In this document: piece by piece, positions 28,922 to 37,609 of the stretch
Position numbering within the stretch: position 1 is the first letter of the stretch
Layout of the letters: each line of letters opens with the position of its first letter
NCBI RefSeq assembly: GCF_022458895.1
Contig: NZ_JAINFL010000005.1
Coordinates: forward strand, 310,001-374,000
Length of the DNA stretch: 64,000 nucleotides
Origin: Roseihalotalea indica
Lineage (GTDB): Bacteria; Bacteroidota; Bacteroidia; Cytophagales; Cyclobacteriaceae
Direction: 5' to 3'
Program-made: the position numbers and the translations under genes
The notes under the pieces: model-generated
Seen by the model: the letters and a program-made list of their open reading frames with translations, nothing else
Told to the model about the DNA's origin: nothing
Databases searched by the model: none

Positions 28922-29488
28922 ATGAATTGCTGCCTTCGTACCAGTTATAGGGTACTGCTCCTTGCCTGTTGCTGGGTGGGAGTTGCCTGCCAATCTGATG
29001 ATGATGCTACCACCATTGCCCCTACACGACAGGAGCAAATGATTGGTACGTGGGGGCTTACATCCATTGATGCTGCTATTAGCGTGGAAGGAGAAGAACT
29101 GGCGGTATATCTGGCGAAGATGGCGGAAAGCTACGGATTATCACCGGCGGCAGTAGTCGTAGCTGTATTGCTGATAGAAAATCAGGCATCTCAGCAACTT
29201 ATCGGTCGTGATCCCTCTCTGACGCTTTCCGGCGATCAAGGCTTTGAACTCCAGCGGGCCGGTGATTCCCTCTCGGTAGGCACCTGGCAGCTTAGTCCCG
29301 ATGAGCAGCAACTTCAGTTATTCCCTCAAACCGATGCACCCCTGGCTTTTGCTATTACTGCATTCGATGAAAACAAAATAACGCTGGTGCTGGATAATCA
29401 GCTAGCCATCGATCTGTCGGTGCCTGAAGTGCCCGAACAGGTACAGGCTATTATTACAATGGATTGGGAGAGAAGAGATCATGATTGA
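28922..29488 (+). CDS. Putative lipoprotein of unknown function
   Basis: A 188-residue protein with a signal peptide and lipobox VGVAC (Cys at about 23), then an acidic linker (QSDDDATT). The body begins EQMIGTWGLTSIDAA, which resembles lipocalin-like domains, and is strand-rich after about 95. A hydrophobic stretch at about 75-90 (LSPAAVVVAVLLIE) may be buried. No function can be assigned. Confidence 0.65.
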   Translation: MNCCLRTSYRVLLLACCWVGVACQSDDDATTIAPTRQEQMIGTWGLTSIDAAISVEGEELAVYLAKMAESYGLSPAAVVVAVLLIENQASQQLIGRDPSLTLSGDQGFELQRAGDSLSVGTWQLSPDEQQLQLFPQTDAPLAFAITAFDENKITLVLDNQLAIDLSVPEVPEQVQAIITMDWERRDHD

Positions 29489-29560
29489 AGGAATGGTGGG
29501 AAAACATTGAGATGATTACAAAACGTAGACTATAGACATTGTTCTGCTTTTCTTAAACAT

Positions 29561-29677
29561 GGTAGGAGGCAGTCAGCAGGAGGCAAGTACCCGTACGGCC
29601 TCCTGCTGACTGCCTCCAGTAGCCCTTATAAGCACGGCTTACGATAGAAACTTCTTACATAGTGATTGGATAAACTT
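29561..29677 (+). repeat. Dispersed palindromic repeat, copy B
   Basis: Arms GTAGGAGGCAGTCAGCAGGA and CCTCCTGCTGACTGCCTCC form a long hairpin around CCCGTAC. The shared tail follows (ATAGAAA, CTTCTTACATA, TTGGATAAAC). The tail ends 3 bp before the esterase ATG, so the element supplies the 5' untranslated region. Confidence 0.75.
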
Positions 29678-29679
29678 TT

Positions 29680-30603
29680 ATGAGAAACGCGATATTCTTT
29701 ATGCTCGGTATGCTATTGCCTCTTTACGGTCTCGTGGCTCAGTCAGTAACATACAAGGAGGTGCAGGATGTATCGTACTTACCGGAAAATGCGGAGGTAG
29801 ACAGTCTGCGCATGCTCAATCTGGTATTACCTCAGTCAGTAGACACGTTGCCTCTCTTCGTCTGGATTGGCGGTGGGGCGTGGTCATACGTAGATCGGTC
29901 CATGGAGATGGATTTTGCTCGAAAGGTGGCTCGGGAGGGGATTGCGGTGGCTTCGGTAGGGCATCGCCTAAGTTCAGCCGTATGGCAAGACTCTTCGCTG
30001 ACCGCTGGAGTGCGGCACCCGGCACATGTGCAAGATATAGCCCAAGCTGTGGCCTGGCTTTATAACCATGCCGGGGAATACGGCTATTCCAAAGATCATA
30101 TTTTCATAGGTGGTTATTCTTCAGGAGCGCATCTGGCAGCATTACTGAGTATGGATGAGCAATACCTGACCGAGGTCGGGCTTTCTACGGATGTGCTCAA
30201 AGGAGTTATTCCCGTAGCGGGTGCGTACGATATTGTTGACTACTACCACGTGTTTCTGAATAGTGAGAGTAAAGCCAGCAATGCAATGGCCGACACTCAC
30301 GTAAAAGCGGTATTCGGCGAAACCGAAGCAGATATGCAGGCCGCGTCGCCCATGACCTATATTGATCGTCTGTCCACTCCTATGCTGCTCATTTCCGAGA
30401 GCGATCTGTATAACTATACCGAGCTGTTTGAAGACAAGTTACGCGAAGCGGAGTTTGATGATTGGTCAGTTTTGCATGTCCGTGAATTGGGGCATAGCGG
30501 TTTGTGGAAAGACCTTTCCTACAATACCCAAAGTGCCTACCGAGACTTTATCATCGGCTTTATAAAAGCACAGTCCCAGTCTGCTCCGGTTAAACCCAGT
30601 TAA
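29680..30603 (+). CDS. Secreted alpha/beta hydrolase (BD-FAE/carboxylesterase-like)
   Basis: A 307-residue exported esterase with an N-terminal signal (AIFFMLGMLLPLYGLVAQS). The oxyanion region is WIGGGAW, the nucleophile elbow GGYSSGAHLA, a likely acid in LISESDLY, and a His in ELGHSGLW. This arrangement fits the BD-FAE/HSL-like group, which removes acetyl or feruloyl groups from plant glycans, so it might work with the nearby fucosidase. The start codon directly follows a palindromic repeat with no Shine-Dalgarno sequence visible. Confidence 0.82.
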   Translation: MRNAIFFMLGMLLPLYGLVAQSVTYKEVQDVSYLPENAEVDSLRMLNLVLPQSVDTLPLFVWIGGGAWSYVDRSMEMDFARKVAREGIAVASVGHRLSSAVWQDSSLTAGVRHPAHVQDIAQAVAWLYNHAGEYGYSKDHIFIGGYSSGAHLAALLSMDEQYLTEVGLSTDVLKGVIPVAGAYDIVDYYHVFLNSESKASNAMADTHVKAVFGETEADMQAASPMTYIDRLSTPMLLISESDLYNYTELFEDKLREAEFDDWSVLHVRELGHSGLWKDLSYNTQSAYRDFIIGFIKAQSQSAPVKPS

Positions 30604-30667
30604 TCGGCTCTTATTTCCTTCCCCTTAGCGTTTAGGACCGTATTAGACATTAATTTTTTTGATATAC

Positions 30668-30808
30668 CAGGAGGCAGGAGGCAGGAGGCAGGAGGCAGTA
30701 AGCGGGAAACCGGTCTCTGCCGTATGGCCTCCTGCTTCCCGCCTCCCGCAGCCCTTATACACAAGACTTTCAATAGAAAATAGCTTCTACATAATTATCG
30801 GAATAAAC
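30668..30808 (+). repeat. Dispersed palindromic repeat, copy C, with an expanded 7-bp tandem arm
   Basis: The left arm contains more than four tandem copies of AGGAGGC (30668-30698). The right arm is CCTCCTGC...CCGCCTCC. The tail has ATAGAAAA, CTTCTAC and ATCGGAATAAAC. It ends 90 bp before the fucosidase start. The tandem expansion is unique to this copy. Confidence 0.75.
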
Positions 30809-30898
30809 CCTATTCTACCGAATATATTTGTAGTTTCGGGCGCAAAAGGTCTGTGCGAATGGTGTGCGCGACCTATGCAGTAAATACGCCTGACTATT

Positions 30899-32371
30899 AT
30901 GAAGTATTACTCTCACCTGATCTCCCTCATTCTCATTACCTTATTAGCTAGCTGTTCCCCGGGCAATCAGTCTGATGAAGCCGTAGCTCCACCGGCACCA
31001 TTAGAGCCCGTGCCGACCGAAGCACAACTGAACTGGCACCAGATGGAACTGAATGCTTTTATTCACTTTACCACCAATACGTTTACCGATAAGGAATGGG
31101 GGTACGGAGACGAAAGTCCCGAGATATTCAACCCCACCGAGTTTGATGCCGACCAGTGGGTATCTACTTTGAAAGATGCCGGCTTCCAGGGTATTATCCT
31201 GACTTGTAAGCATCACGATGGTTTTGTGCTCTGGCCTAGTGAGTATACCGATCACTCGGTAGAGCAAAGTCCTTTTCAGGATGGGGAGGGAGATATTGTG
31301 AAAGCAGTATCCGAAGCGTGTCGACGTCATGGACTGAAGTTCGGCGTTTATCTTTCTCCCTGGGATCGTAACCGGGAAGATTACGGTCAGCCTTCGTATA
31401 TCACTTACTATCGTAATCAACTGCAAGAGCTATTTACTAATTACGGACCGATCTTCGAGATGTGGTTTGACGGCGCTAACGGGGGCGATGGCTACTACGG
31501 TGGAGCCCGTGAAACTCGGCAGATCGACCGACAAACCTACTACGACTGGCCCACCACCATTGACCTCGTACGAGAGATGCAACCCGATCCTCAGGTGCTA
31601 TTCTTCAGCGATGCTGGGCCCGACATTCGCTGGGTAGGTAACGAACGCGGCATAGCCGGAGAAACCAACTGGAATACGATCACCAATGATACGCTTTATG
31701 CCGGTAAGAGTGGTATCACCGATCTGCTGGCTACCGGTTCGCCCGATGGCACCTCCTGGGTTCCTGCTGAAGTAGACGTTTCTATCCGACCCGGATGGTT
31801 CTACCACGCTGCCGAAGACTCGCTGGTAAAAACTCCTGAGCAACTGTTTGATATCTATCTCTCATCTGTCGGGCGGGGTTCCAACCTGCTGCTTAACGTG
31901 CCACCCGATCGTCGTGGGCTTATTCACGAAAATGATGTGGCGGCATTGAAAGGTTGGCGAGCGTTGCTGGATAAAGCATTTGCTACCAATCTGGCCGCCG
32001 GAGCTGAAGCCCAGGCCGATAGTTACCGGGGAGAATCTAATGCCTATGCTGCATCTCAGGTAACCGATGATGATTTCGAAACTTATTGGGCTACGGATGA
32101 TGGTGTAACCACCGGAAGTATTGAGGTTGATTTAGGTGAAGTGCAACCCATTGAGTATGTGGTATTACAGGAGTATATTAAACTCGGGCAACGGGTAGCC
32201 TCCTTTTCGGTGGAGGTCTGGCAAAACGACACCTGGCAATCTGTAACCGAAGCCACTACCATTGGCTATAAACGCATCCTTCCTATTGATCCGGTCGAGA
32301 CTGATAAAATCAAGATTACGATTACCGAAGCGCAGGCTTGTCCGGCTATTTCTTCAATCGCTGTGTATTGA
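30899..32371 (+). CDS. Alpha-L-fucosidase, GH29, lipoprotein
   Basis: A 490-residue lipoprotein (lipobox LLASC, Cys 19) that should remove terminal L-fucose from glycans at the cell surface or in the periplasm. GH29 landmarks are LNWHQMELNAFIHFTTNTFT at the start, HHDGF (105-109) and EMWFDGANG with the nucleophile Asp191. The catalytic part ends at about 350. The last 130 residues look like an F5/8 type C (discoidin) carbohydrate-binding domain (ASQVTDDDFETYWATDDG, IEVDLGEVQPIEYV). The general acid is less conserved in this family and was not placed. Confidence 0.92.
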   Translation: MKYYSHLISLILITLLASCSPGNQSDEAVAPPAPLEPVPTEAQLNWHQMELNAFIHFTTNTFTDKEWGYGDESPEIFNPTEFDADQWVSTLKDAGFQGIILTCKHHDGFVLWPSEYTDHSVEQSPFQDGEGDIVKAVSEACRRHGLKFGVYLSPWDRNREDYGQPSYITYYRNQLQELFTNYGPIFEMWFDGANGGDGYYGGARETRQIDRQTYYDWPTTIDLVREMQPDPQVLFFSDAGPDIRWVGNERGIAGETNWNTITNDTLYAGKSGITDLLATGSPDGTSWVPAEVDVSIRPGWFYHAAEDSLVKTPEQLFDIYLSSVGRGSNLLLNVPPDRRGLIHENDVAALKGWRALLDKAFATNLAAGAEAQADSYRGESNAYAASQVTDDDFETYWATDDGVTTGSIEVDLGEVQPIEYVVLQEYIKLGQRVASFSVEVWQNDTWQSVTEATTIGYKRILPIDPVETDKIKITITEAQACPAISSIAVY

Positions 32372-32507
32372 TACGCAGGGGGCTATGGTAGCTGCTCGTA
32401 ATTTCTTAGTACAAAAAATGATAGAAGGCTGGATTGGTATGGAACAAATGAAAAAAATACCCAACTTTACCCAGTGCCAGTTTTTCAACTTATAAATTGT
32501 AAATGAC

Positions 32508-33533
32508 ATGTCTAAAGTCTTAGTAACCGGAGGACTAGGGTATATTGGCTCGCATACAGTAGTGACGCTATTAGAAAGAGATTTTGAAGTAGTGATCGTG
32601 GATGATCTGAGTAATTCTCAGCGGGAGGTGCTTGACCGTATCGAGCAGATTAGCCAACAACGCCCCACGTTCTACGAATTAAATCTGTGCGACGAATCGG
32701 CTGTAAAGCAACTGTTTTCCGATGAAAATGGGTTTGACTCGATCATTCATTTTGCCGCAAGCAAGGCCGTGGGTGAGTCGGTGCAGAAACCTTTACATTA
32801 CTACAAAAACAATTTGTTATCGCTGATCCACCTGCTGGATATGATGCAGGAGCATAACATTGCCAATCTTGTTTTCTCCTCATCCTGCACGATCTACGGT
32901 CAACCCGATCAATTGCCTGTTACGGAACAGTCGCCTATGAAACCGGCTGAATCGCCTTACGGAAATACCAAGCAGATGGGCGAGCAGATCTTAAAAGACG
33001 CCTGCCGGGCGAATCCTGCTCTGAAGGTAATTGCATTGCGTTATTTTAACCCCGTAGGAGCCCATGAGTCGGCACTGATCGGAGAGCTGCCCAACGGTGT
33101 TCCGAATAACCTGGTACCGTTTATAACTCAAACGGCTGCCGGGGAGCGACCGCAATTAAGTGTTTTCGGCCAGGACTACGATACTCCTGATGGCACGGCA
33201 GTGCGGGATTATATTCATGTAGTTGACCTGGCAGAAGCTCACGAAGTGGCCCTGCAACGACTGATGCAGAACAAGCAGAAAGCCAACTATGAGTTTTTCA
33301 ACCTGGGCACCGGTAACGGTTTCAGTGTGCTGGAAGTAGTGAAAGCTTTTGAACGCGTTAACGACCTTTCACTTAACTACCAGCTAGTAGACCGTCGCCC
33401 GGGCGATGTAGAGAAAGTATACGCCGATACGCAGTATGCCAATAATGAACTGGGCTGGAAAGCAAACCGTGGCCTGGACGAAATGATGTCCTCCGCCTGG
33501 AAGTGGCAAAAAAGGATATCTAATATTGGATAG
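32508..33533 (+). CDS. galE: UDP-glucose 4-epimerase GalE
   Basis: A 341-residue extended SDR that interconverts UDP-glucose and UDP-galactose with bound NAD. The glycine motif is GGLGYIGSH (8-16), with FAASKAVGESV, SSSCTIYGQ and the catalytic Tyr-x3-Lys in PYGNTK. RYFNPVGAHES and the C-terminal VEKVYADTQYANNELGW-K match GalE closely. Length is normal. It serves Leloir metabolism and cell-surface glycan synthesis. The gene appears monocistronic. Confidence 0.95.
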   Translation: MSKVLVTGGLGYIGSHTVVTLLERDFEVVIVDDLSNSQREVLDRIEQISQQRPTFYELNLCDESAVKQLFSDENGFDSIIHFAASKAVGESVQKPLHYYKNNLLSLIHLLDMMQEHNIANLVFSSSCTIYGQPDQLPVTEQSPMKPAESPYGNTKQMGEQILKDACRANPALKVIALRYFNPVGAHESALIGELPNGVPNNLVPFITQTAAGERPQLSVFGQDYDTPDGTAVRDYIHVVDLAEAHEVALQRLMQNKQKANYEFFNLGTGNGFSVLEVVKAFERVNDLSLNYQLVDRRPGDVEKVYADTQYANNELGWKANRGLDEMMSSAWKWQKRISNIG

Positions 33534-33542
33534 ATCAATGAT

Positions 33543-33609
33543 CGGAGGCAGAAAGCAGTATGCGGTTGGAAGGTGTGGTCAACCACAATAAAGATACTGC
33601 TGCCTACTC
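33543..33609. repeat. Degenerate palindromic repeat 3' of galE
   Basis: GGAGGCAGAAAGCAGTAT (33543) and ATACTGCTGCCTAC (33596) form an imperfect hairpin around GTGTGGTCAACCACA. The arms resemble the dispersed GGAGGC family but the AT-rich tail is missing. It may serve as the galE transcript end. Confidence 0.5.
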
Positions 33610-33753
33610 TGACATATGAACCGGAAGCTTATTATATAATAGTTGTGTAGATAAAAGATATAGCAGTATACCTAGCAATAGACTTTGCTTCGTAAAGTTA
33701 ATGATTAGGAAATTCCTTTAAGGTTCTCTTATACTTTTGGGTGCCTATAGTGG

Positions 33754-34347
33754 CTACATGTTCATAACTATTTGTTGAATTAAAGGAGTGTATAGGGAGA
33801 CATTTATGCCTACCAAAACGTCCTTTGCCACACTTAGAGCCGCGTTAACCAGCATCTTATTCGGCTTCGATATATTCAGTTGGGCTTCTATACTCACAAT
33901 AGAAGATTCTAAGTTTGCGAACTCTTCACTCTGAGTATCCTGGTCTGCTTTGATGTTCTTCAGTTCACTCAAGATATTTTCTATAGCTAATTTATCTACA
34001 CTTTCTTTTACAACGTTTTGATTAGCGTGATCACCACCTTGTTGAATAGTAGAACCAATTGCATTCTGAATATTAACAATGTTTATCGTTTTATAAGAAA
34101 AATGTTCAGTGCTTTGATTTGGGTTCTTTAATGCACTTTCGTACTCAATTACTCCTCTATGTGTGATTACAATTCGATCTCTTGAGATCCATTTTGTAAG
34201 ACCTTCGTTTTTTAAATATGTAAATTCTGAGTCATATCCGTCCGGGACTAGCTCATTAGAGAATCCAACATCTGCATCACCATTGCTTAATTCATAGAGA
34301 ATTTTGAGTAGATCAAATCGTCGTTTTTCTTTTTCAAAGATGTCCAT
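33754..34347 (-). CDS. Hypothetical protein with an N-terminal winged-helix-like domain
   Basis: A 197-residue protein that I do not recognise at family level. Residues 1-75 (RRFDLLKILYELSNGDADVG, then YLKNEGLTKWISRDRIVITH, then RGVIEYESAL) look like a winged helix. A linker with NIVNIQNAIGSTIQQGGDH follows, a beta-helix-like or binding segment also seen in AbiTii-like and other defence-associated proteins. A helical part (about 115-165) leads to a hydrophobic, amphipathic C-terminus. The coding sequence is more AT-rich than its neighbours, which suggests recent acquisition. It stands alone between convergent galE and the aldo/keto reductase. A defence role is only a possibility. Confidence 0.6.
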   Translation of the reverse strand: MDIFEKEKRRFDLLKILYELSNGDADVGFSNELVPDGYDSEFTYLKNEGLTKWISRDRIVITHRGVIEYESALKNPNQSTEHFSYKTINIVNIQNAIGSTIQQGGDHANQNVVKESVDKLAIENILSELKNIKADQDTQSEEFANLESSIVSIEAQLNISKPNKMLVNAALSVAKDVLVGINVSLYTPLIQQIVMNM

Positions 34348-34474
34348 AAAGAATTTTATTAGTGCCTACTGATATCTGGGGAAAGCTAAAAACCTATCAA
34401 ACTCTATTCAAAGGATAGCACTTATTTTTATTCAATTTAACATTTTTGAAATATAACATCCGATATTTCACTCC

Positions 34475-35671
34475 CTATCCTGGTTGTAGTTCTACCTTTT
34501 TGCCCACGACTGAGAGGTTTTCGTTGACAAACTGCTCATCCCAAAGGTTGGAGATCACGGCTGAGATATGCGGGTTTTGTAAAGCCCACAGGTAGGCTTT
34601 CATCGGAGCTTTCATATCTCCTGGTACAATACGTTCAACCTTATCAACCCGCCACGACGGCACCGGCTGTAGAGACTTATGGTGGGTAGCTACCGCCATT
34701 GCGACTTTCATGCCGATGATCCCCATCCCGCCTTCGTAAGCCTGACGGATAGCATCTTCCATGTAACCTCCGTTAATAATATTATAGGCGCACATAGCAA
34801 CGTCATACTGCCCGCTGGCACTGGCTGCCCGGAGCACCCCAGCGGGATCATTGTGCGTAGAGACGCCCAGAAAGCGGATTTTACCATCGCGCTTGAGCTG
34901 ATCAATCGTCTCGTAAATTTTGGTGATTTGTACTTCTTCTGGGCTATTCGCTCCATGAGGGCACATCAGCGTATCGAAATAGCCGAAGCCTGTGCGCTTG
35001 AGACTGCCTTCTACCGATGATATGATTTTTTCCCGAAAGGCTTTGCTCCCTTCCACTCGATGGCCGTAATCCTGCATCATGGCGTTGGAGATGAAGGCTC
35101 CATCCATAGACTTATCCTGCCCGGGCCAGTAGGTGAGATAATAACCCGGTTTATCTACCGCTCGTTCAGCTCTCATTTCTTTTGCCTTCTTTACAATAGC
35201 TTCTTGTTTACCAGAGGGTAGTCCATCAAAAATCTCTTTGTAAAGTTGATCCCGAACTGCTGAAAACCCACTTACTTTCGTTGTAATAAATACTTTTTCC
35301 CGTTTAGAGGGACTATCAATTACCTGACTATAAGCAGTTTCACATTCGCCGTTCCCATAAGCCGGTGCCATGTCCAGGTAATTCAACCCTTTCTCCATTG
35401 CCAATTCCACCGGGCGGGTATTCCCTAGGCGGATCGGGTCGCCCCCACACACCACTTCGGAGATCATCATCCCGGTGCGGCCCAGCTGACGATACGCCAT
35501 CCCCGGTTGCTGATTGCGCCATTCTTTTATTACGGGTCGGGGAGGAGTAACCGGTTGAGGAGGATTAGAGGAAGAAAAACTCAGGCCTGCCAGGCCAACC
35601 GATGAAGCAGAAGCCCGGGATAAAAAATCACGGCGGGACAGTGGCGGTTGTGGTTTGTCTGGTTTTTTCAT
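34475..35671 (-). CDS. Tat-exported aldo/keto reductase
   Basis: A 398-residue protein beginning with a twin-arginine signal (PLSRRDFLSRASASSVGLAG), so it is folded with NADP(H) before export. The AKR barrel starts at about 55 (MAYRQLGRTGMMISEVVCGG). The catalytic tetrad can be placed: Asp and Tyr in LDMAPAYGNGE, Lys in FITTKVSG, and His in LMCPHGANS. A central insertion of about 60 residues (PSGKQEAIVKKAKEMRAERA) is longer than in ordinary AKRs and is typical of the secreted Bacteroidota/Planctomycetes group. The substrate is unknown. A terminator-like hairpin separates it from the upstream fdhA. Confidence 0.87.
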   Translation of the reverse strand: MKKPDKPQPPLSRRDFLSRASASSVGLAGLSFSSSNPPQPVTPPRPVIKEWRNQQPGMAYRQLGRTGMMISEVVCGGDPIRLGNTRPVELAMEKGLNYLDMAPAYGNGECETAYSQVIDSPSKREKVFITTKVSGFSAVRDQLYKEIFDGLPSGKQEAIVKKAKEMRAERAVDKPGYYLTYWPGQDKSMDGAFISNAMMQDYGHRVEGSKAFREKIISSVEGSLKRTGFGYFDTLMCPHGANSPEEVQITKIYETIDQLKRDGKIRFLGVSTHNDPAGVLRAASASGQYDVAMCAYNIINGGYMEDAIRQAYEGGMGIIGMKVAMAVATHHKSLQPVPSWRVDKVERIVPGDMKAPMKAYLWALQNPHISAVISNLWDEQFVNENLSVVGKKVELQPG

Positions 35672-35750
35672 GGGAAGGCTGTTTCATTCAAGATACAAAA
35701 TCTTTCCCACAGATGCTGGTTCCCAAATTGCTCTGAATAGTAGTTTGGCC

Positions 35751-35782
35751 AAAAAAATGCCGAGTCCAGATGAACTCGGCAT
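35751..35782 (-). terminator. Terminator of the formaldehyde dehydrogenase operon
   Basis: A 9-bp stem ATGCCGAGT/ACTCGGCAT (about 35757-35765 with 35774-35782), followed on the reverse strand by seven Ts. It lies 30 bp after the fdhA stop codon. Confidence 0.85.
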
Positions 35783-35811
35783 GGGTAAACTGAAGCAAAA
35801 CTTGTCAGGCG

Positions 35812-36999
35812 TCAGGCAATCATTCCGTGAGGGTCAATCACAAACTTTTTGGCGGCACCTTTATCAAAGTCCTTATATCCCTGCGGAGCATCCTGTAGGC
35901 TGATTACCTGCACATTAACGGCTTCGGCGATTTTCACCTTATCGTACAGAATGGCATTCATCAACTGTCGATGGTAGCGCATGACCGGGCATTGTCCGGT
36001 GTAGAAAGAGTGCGACTTGGCCCAGCCTAAACCAATCCGAATCTTCAAGCTACCTTTTCTTGCGGCTTCATCCGAGGCACCAGGGTCTTCCGTTACGTAT
36101 AGTCCGGGAATACCAATTGAACCGCCCGCCCGAGTGGCAGCCATAGCCTGGTTGAGTACGGTAGCCGGTTGCTCTTCACCAGCATCCTGCCCGTGGCCGC
36201 GGGCTTCAAAACCTACGCAGTCAACAAAAGAATCTACTTCGGGCACGCCGATGATGTCAGCAATTTGCTCTTCCAAAGGTGCTGGCTGCTTCAGGTTGAT
36301 GGTTTCGCAGCCGAAGCTACGTGCCTGAGCCAGCCGATCGTCAATCATGTCGCCTACAATCACTACGGCAGCTCCCAGCAAGTGACTGCTGGCCGCCGCT
36401 GCTAAGCCCACCGGACCCGCACCAGCAATGTAGACAATAGAGCCAGGTCCTACTCCGGCCGTAACTGCTCCGTGATACCCAGTAGGGAAGATGTCAGACA
36501 ACATAGTGAGGTCTTTAATCTTTGCCATGGCCTGATCTTTATCAGGAAACTTCAGCAGGTTGAAGTCAGCATAGGGCACCATCACGTATTCGGCCTGTCC
36601 GCCGACCCAGCCACCCATATCTACGTAGCCGTAAGCGGCGCCGGGGCGCTCGGGGTTAACATTCAGGCAGATGCCGGTTTTTCCTTCTTTACAGTTACGG
36701 CAGCGTCCGCAGGCAATATTAAATGGTACGGATACCAGATCGCCTTTCTTAATGAATTCCACATCGCGTCCGCATTCAATAACCTCGCCGGTGATTTCAT
36801 GGCCGAGCACCAATCCTGACGGAGCGGTAGTACGACCTCGAACCATGTGCTGGTCTGAGCCACAGATGTTGGTAGATACAATTTTTAAAATGACCCCATG
36901 CTCGCATTTGCGCTCGCCCAGAGCCAGTTTCGGGTAATCAATCTCCTGGACCTCAACGTGTCCGGTACCCATATAGGCTACTCCATGATTAGTACACAT
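35812..36999 (-). CDS. fdhA: Glutathione-independent formaldehyde dehydrogenase
   Basis: A 395-residue zinc-dependent alcohol dehydrogenase family enzyme of the Pseudomonas putida FdhA type, which oxidises (dismutates) formaldehyde with tightly bound NAD. Catalytic zinc ligands are C46 (NICGSDQH) and H67 (LGHE). The structural zinc cysteines are at 97, 100, 103 and 111. The FdhA-specific segments NVNPERPGAAYGYVDMGGW and PDKDQAMAKIKDLTMLSDIF are present, which separates it from ordinary ADHs. It lies 51 bp after the GlcG-like gene in the same direction. A divergent AraC regulator lies upstream of the pair. Likely role: formaldehyde detoxification. Confidence 0.93.
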   Translation of the reverse strand: MCTNHGVAYMGTGHVEVQEIDYPKLALGERKCEHGVILKIVSTNICGSDQHMVRGRTTAPSGLVLGHEITGEVIECGRDVEFIKKGDLVSVPFNIACGRCRNCKEGKTGICLNVNPERPGAAYGYVDMGGWVGGQAEYVMVPYADFNLLKFPDKDQAMAKIKDLTMLSDIFPTGYHGAVTAGVGPGSIVYIAGAGPVGLAAAASSHLLGAAVVIVGDMIDDRLAQARSFGCETINLKQPAPLEEQIADIIGVPEVDSFVDCVGFEARGHGQDAGEEQPATVLNQAMAATRAGGSIGIPGLYVTEDPGASDEAARKGSLKIRIGLGWAKSHSFYTGQCPVMRYHRQLMNAILYDKVKIAEAVNVQVISLQDAPQGYKDFDKGAAKKFVIDPHGMIA

Positions 37000-37050
37000 A
37001 AAAAAATTGTTAGGTTGTAAAATAGGTTAAAAGCATCTTAAAGGTGATTC

Positions 37051-37458
37051 TTAGATAGCAGCAGCACCCGCAGAAGCCACCGTATGGTCGTTCTCTACGG
37101 TACTACCCGATACGCCTACTGCGCCGATAATTTCACCATCCGAATTTTTAAGACATACCCCACCCGGGAATGTGATTAAGCCCAAGTTAGAATGTTCGAT
37201 GTTGAACAAAGCACCACCCGGCTGCGATAGTTTTCCGATTTCTCCCGTATCCATGTTAAAGTATCGGGCAGTTTTAGCTTTCTTCATGGCGATGTCAATA
37301 GAGCCTAACCAGGCACCGTCCATTTTGGCAAAAGCAACCAAATTAGTACCAGCATCTACTACAGCGATATTCATCAGGCAGTCAATGTCTTTGGATTTCT
37401 GTTTTGCGGCAGCAATTATTTTTTCTGCCTGTTCTAGGGTAACGTTCATGGTTTTCAA
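37051..37458 (-). CDS. GlcG/HbpS-like (DUF336) small protein
   Basis: A 135-residue single-domain protein with the GlcG/PduO-C fold: [20 protein letters not shown], a central [27 protein letters not shown] and the C-terminal [20 protein letters not shown]. Relatives bind heme or cobalamin-like ligands or act as accessory proteins in glycolate and propanediol clusters. It is first in an operon with fdhA and divergent from the AraC regulator, so it probably helps in the same aldehyde pathway. Its biochemical role is unknown. Confidence 0.85.
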   Translation of the reverse strand: MKTMNVTLEQAEKIIAAAKQKSKDIDCLMNIAVVDAGTNLVAFAKMDGAWLGSIDIAMKKAKTARYFNMDTGEIGKLSQPGGALFNIEHSNLGLITFPGGVCLKNSDGEIIGAVGVSGSTVENDHTVASAGAAAI

Positions 37459-37609
37459 GGTTTAGGTTTTCAATACTTACAAGGTAAAAAGTTATCTTGG
37501 CAAGAAGTACAACAATATTCCCAATAGGTAGTACAATAATTTCAAGTATTGCATTTGAAGGGAGGAAGTGATCGTAAATATTACTAAATTTTTTAAGTTG
37601 TATCTCACC

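Noticed and set aside
30838..30898. Promoter of the fucosidase gene by Bacteroidetes TTTG/TAnnTTTG consensus
   Set aside because: A TATTTGTAG-like match exists near 30826 but spacing to a -33 element was not convincing.
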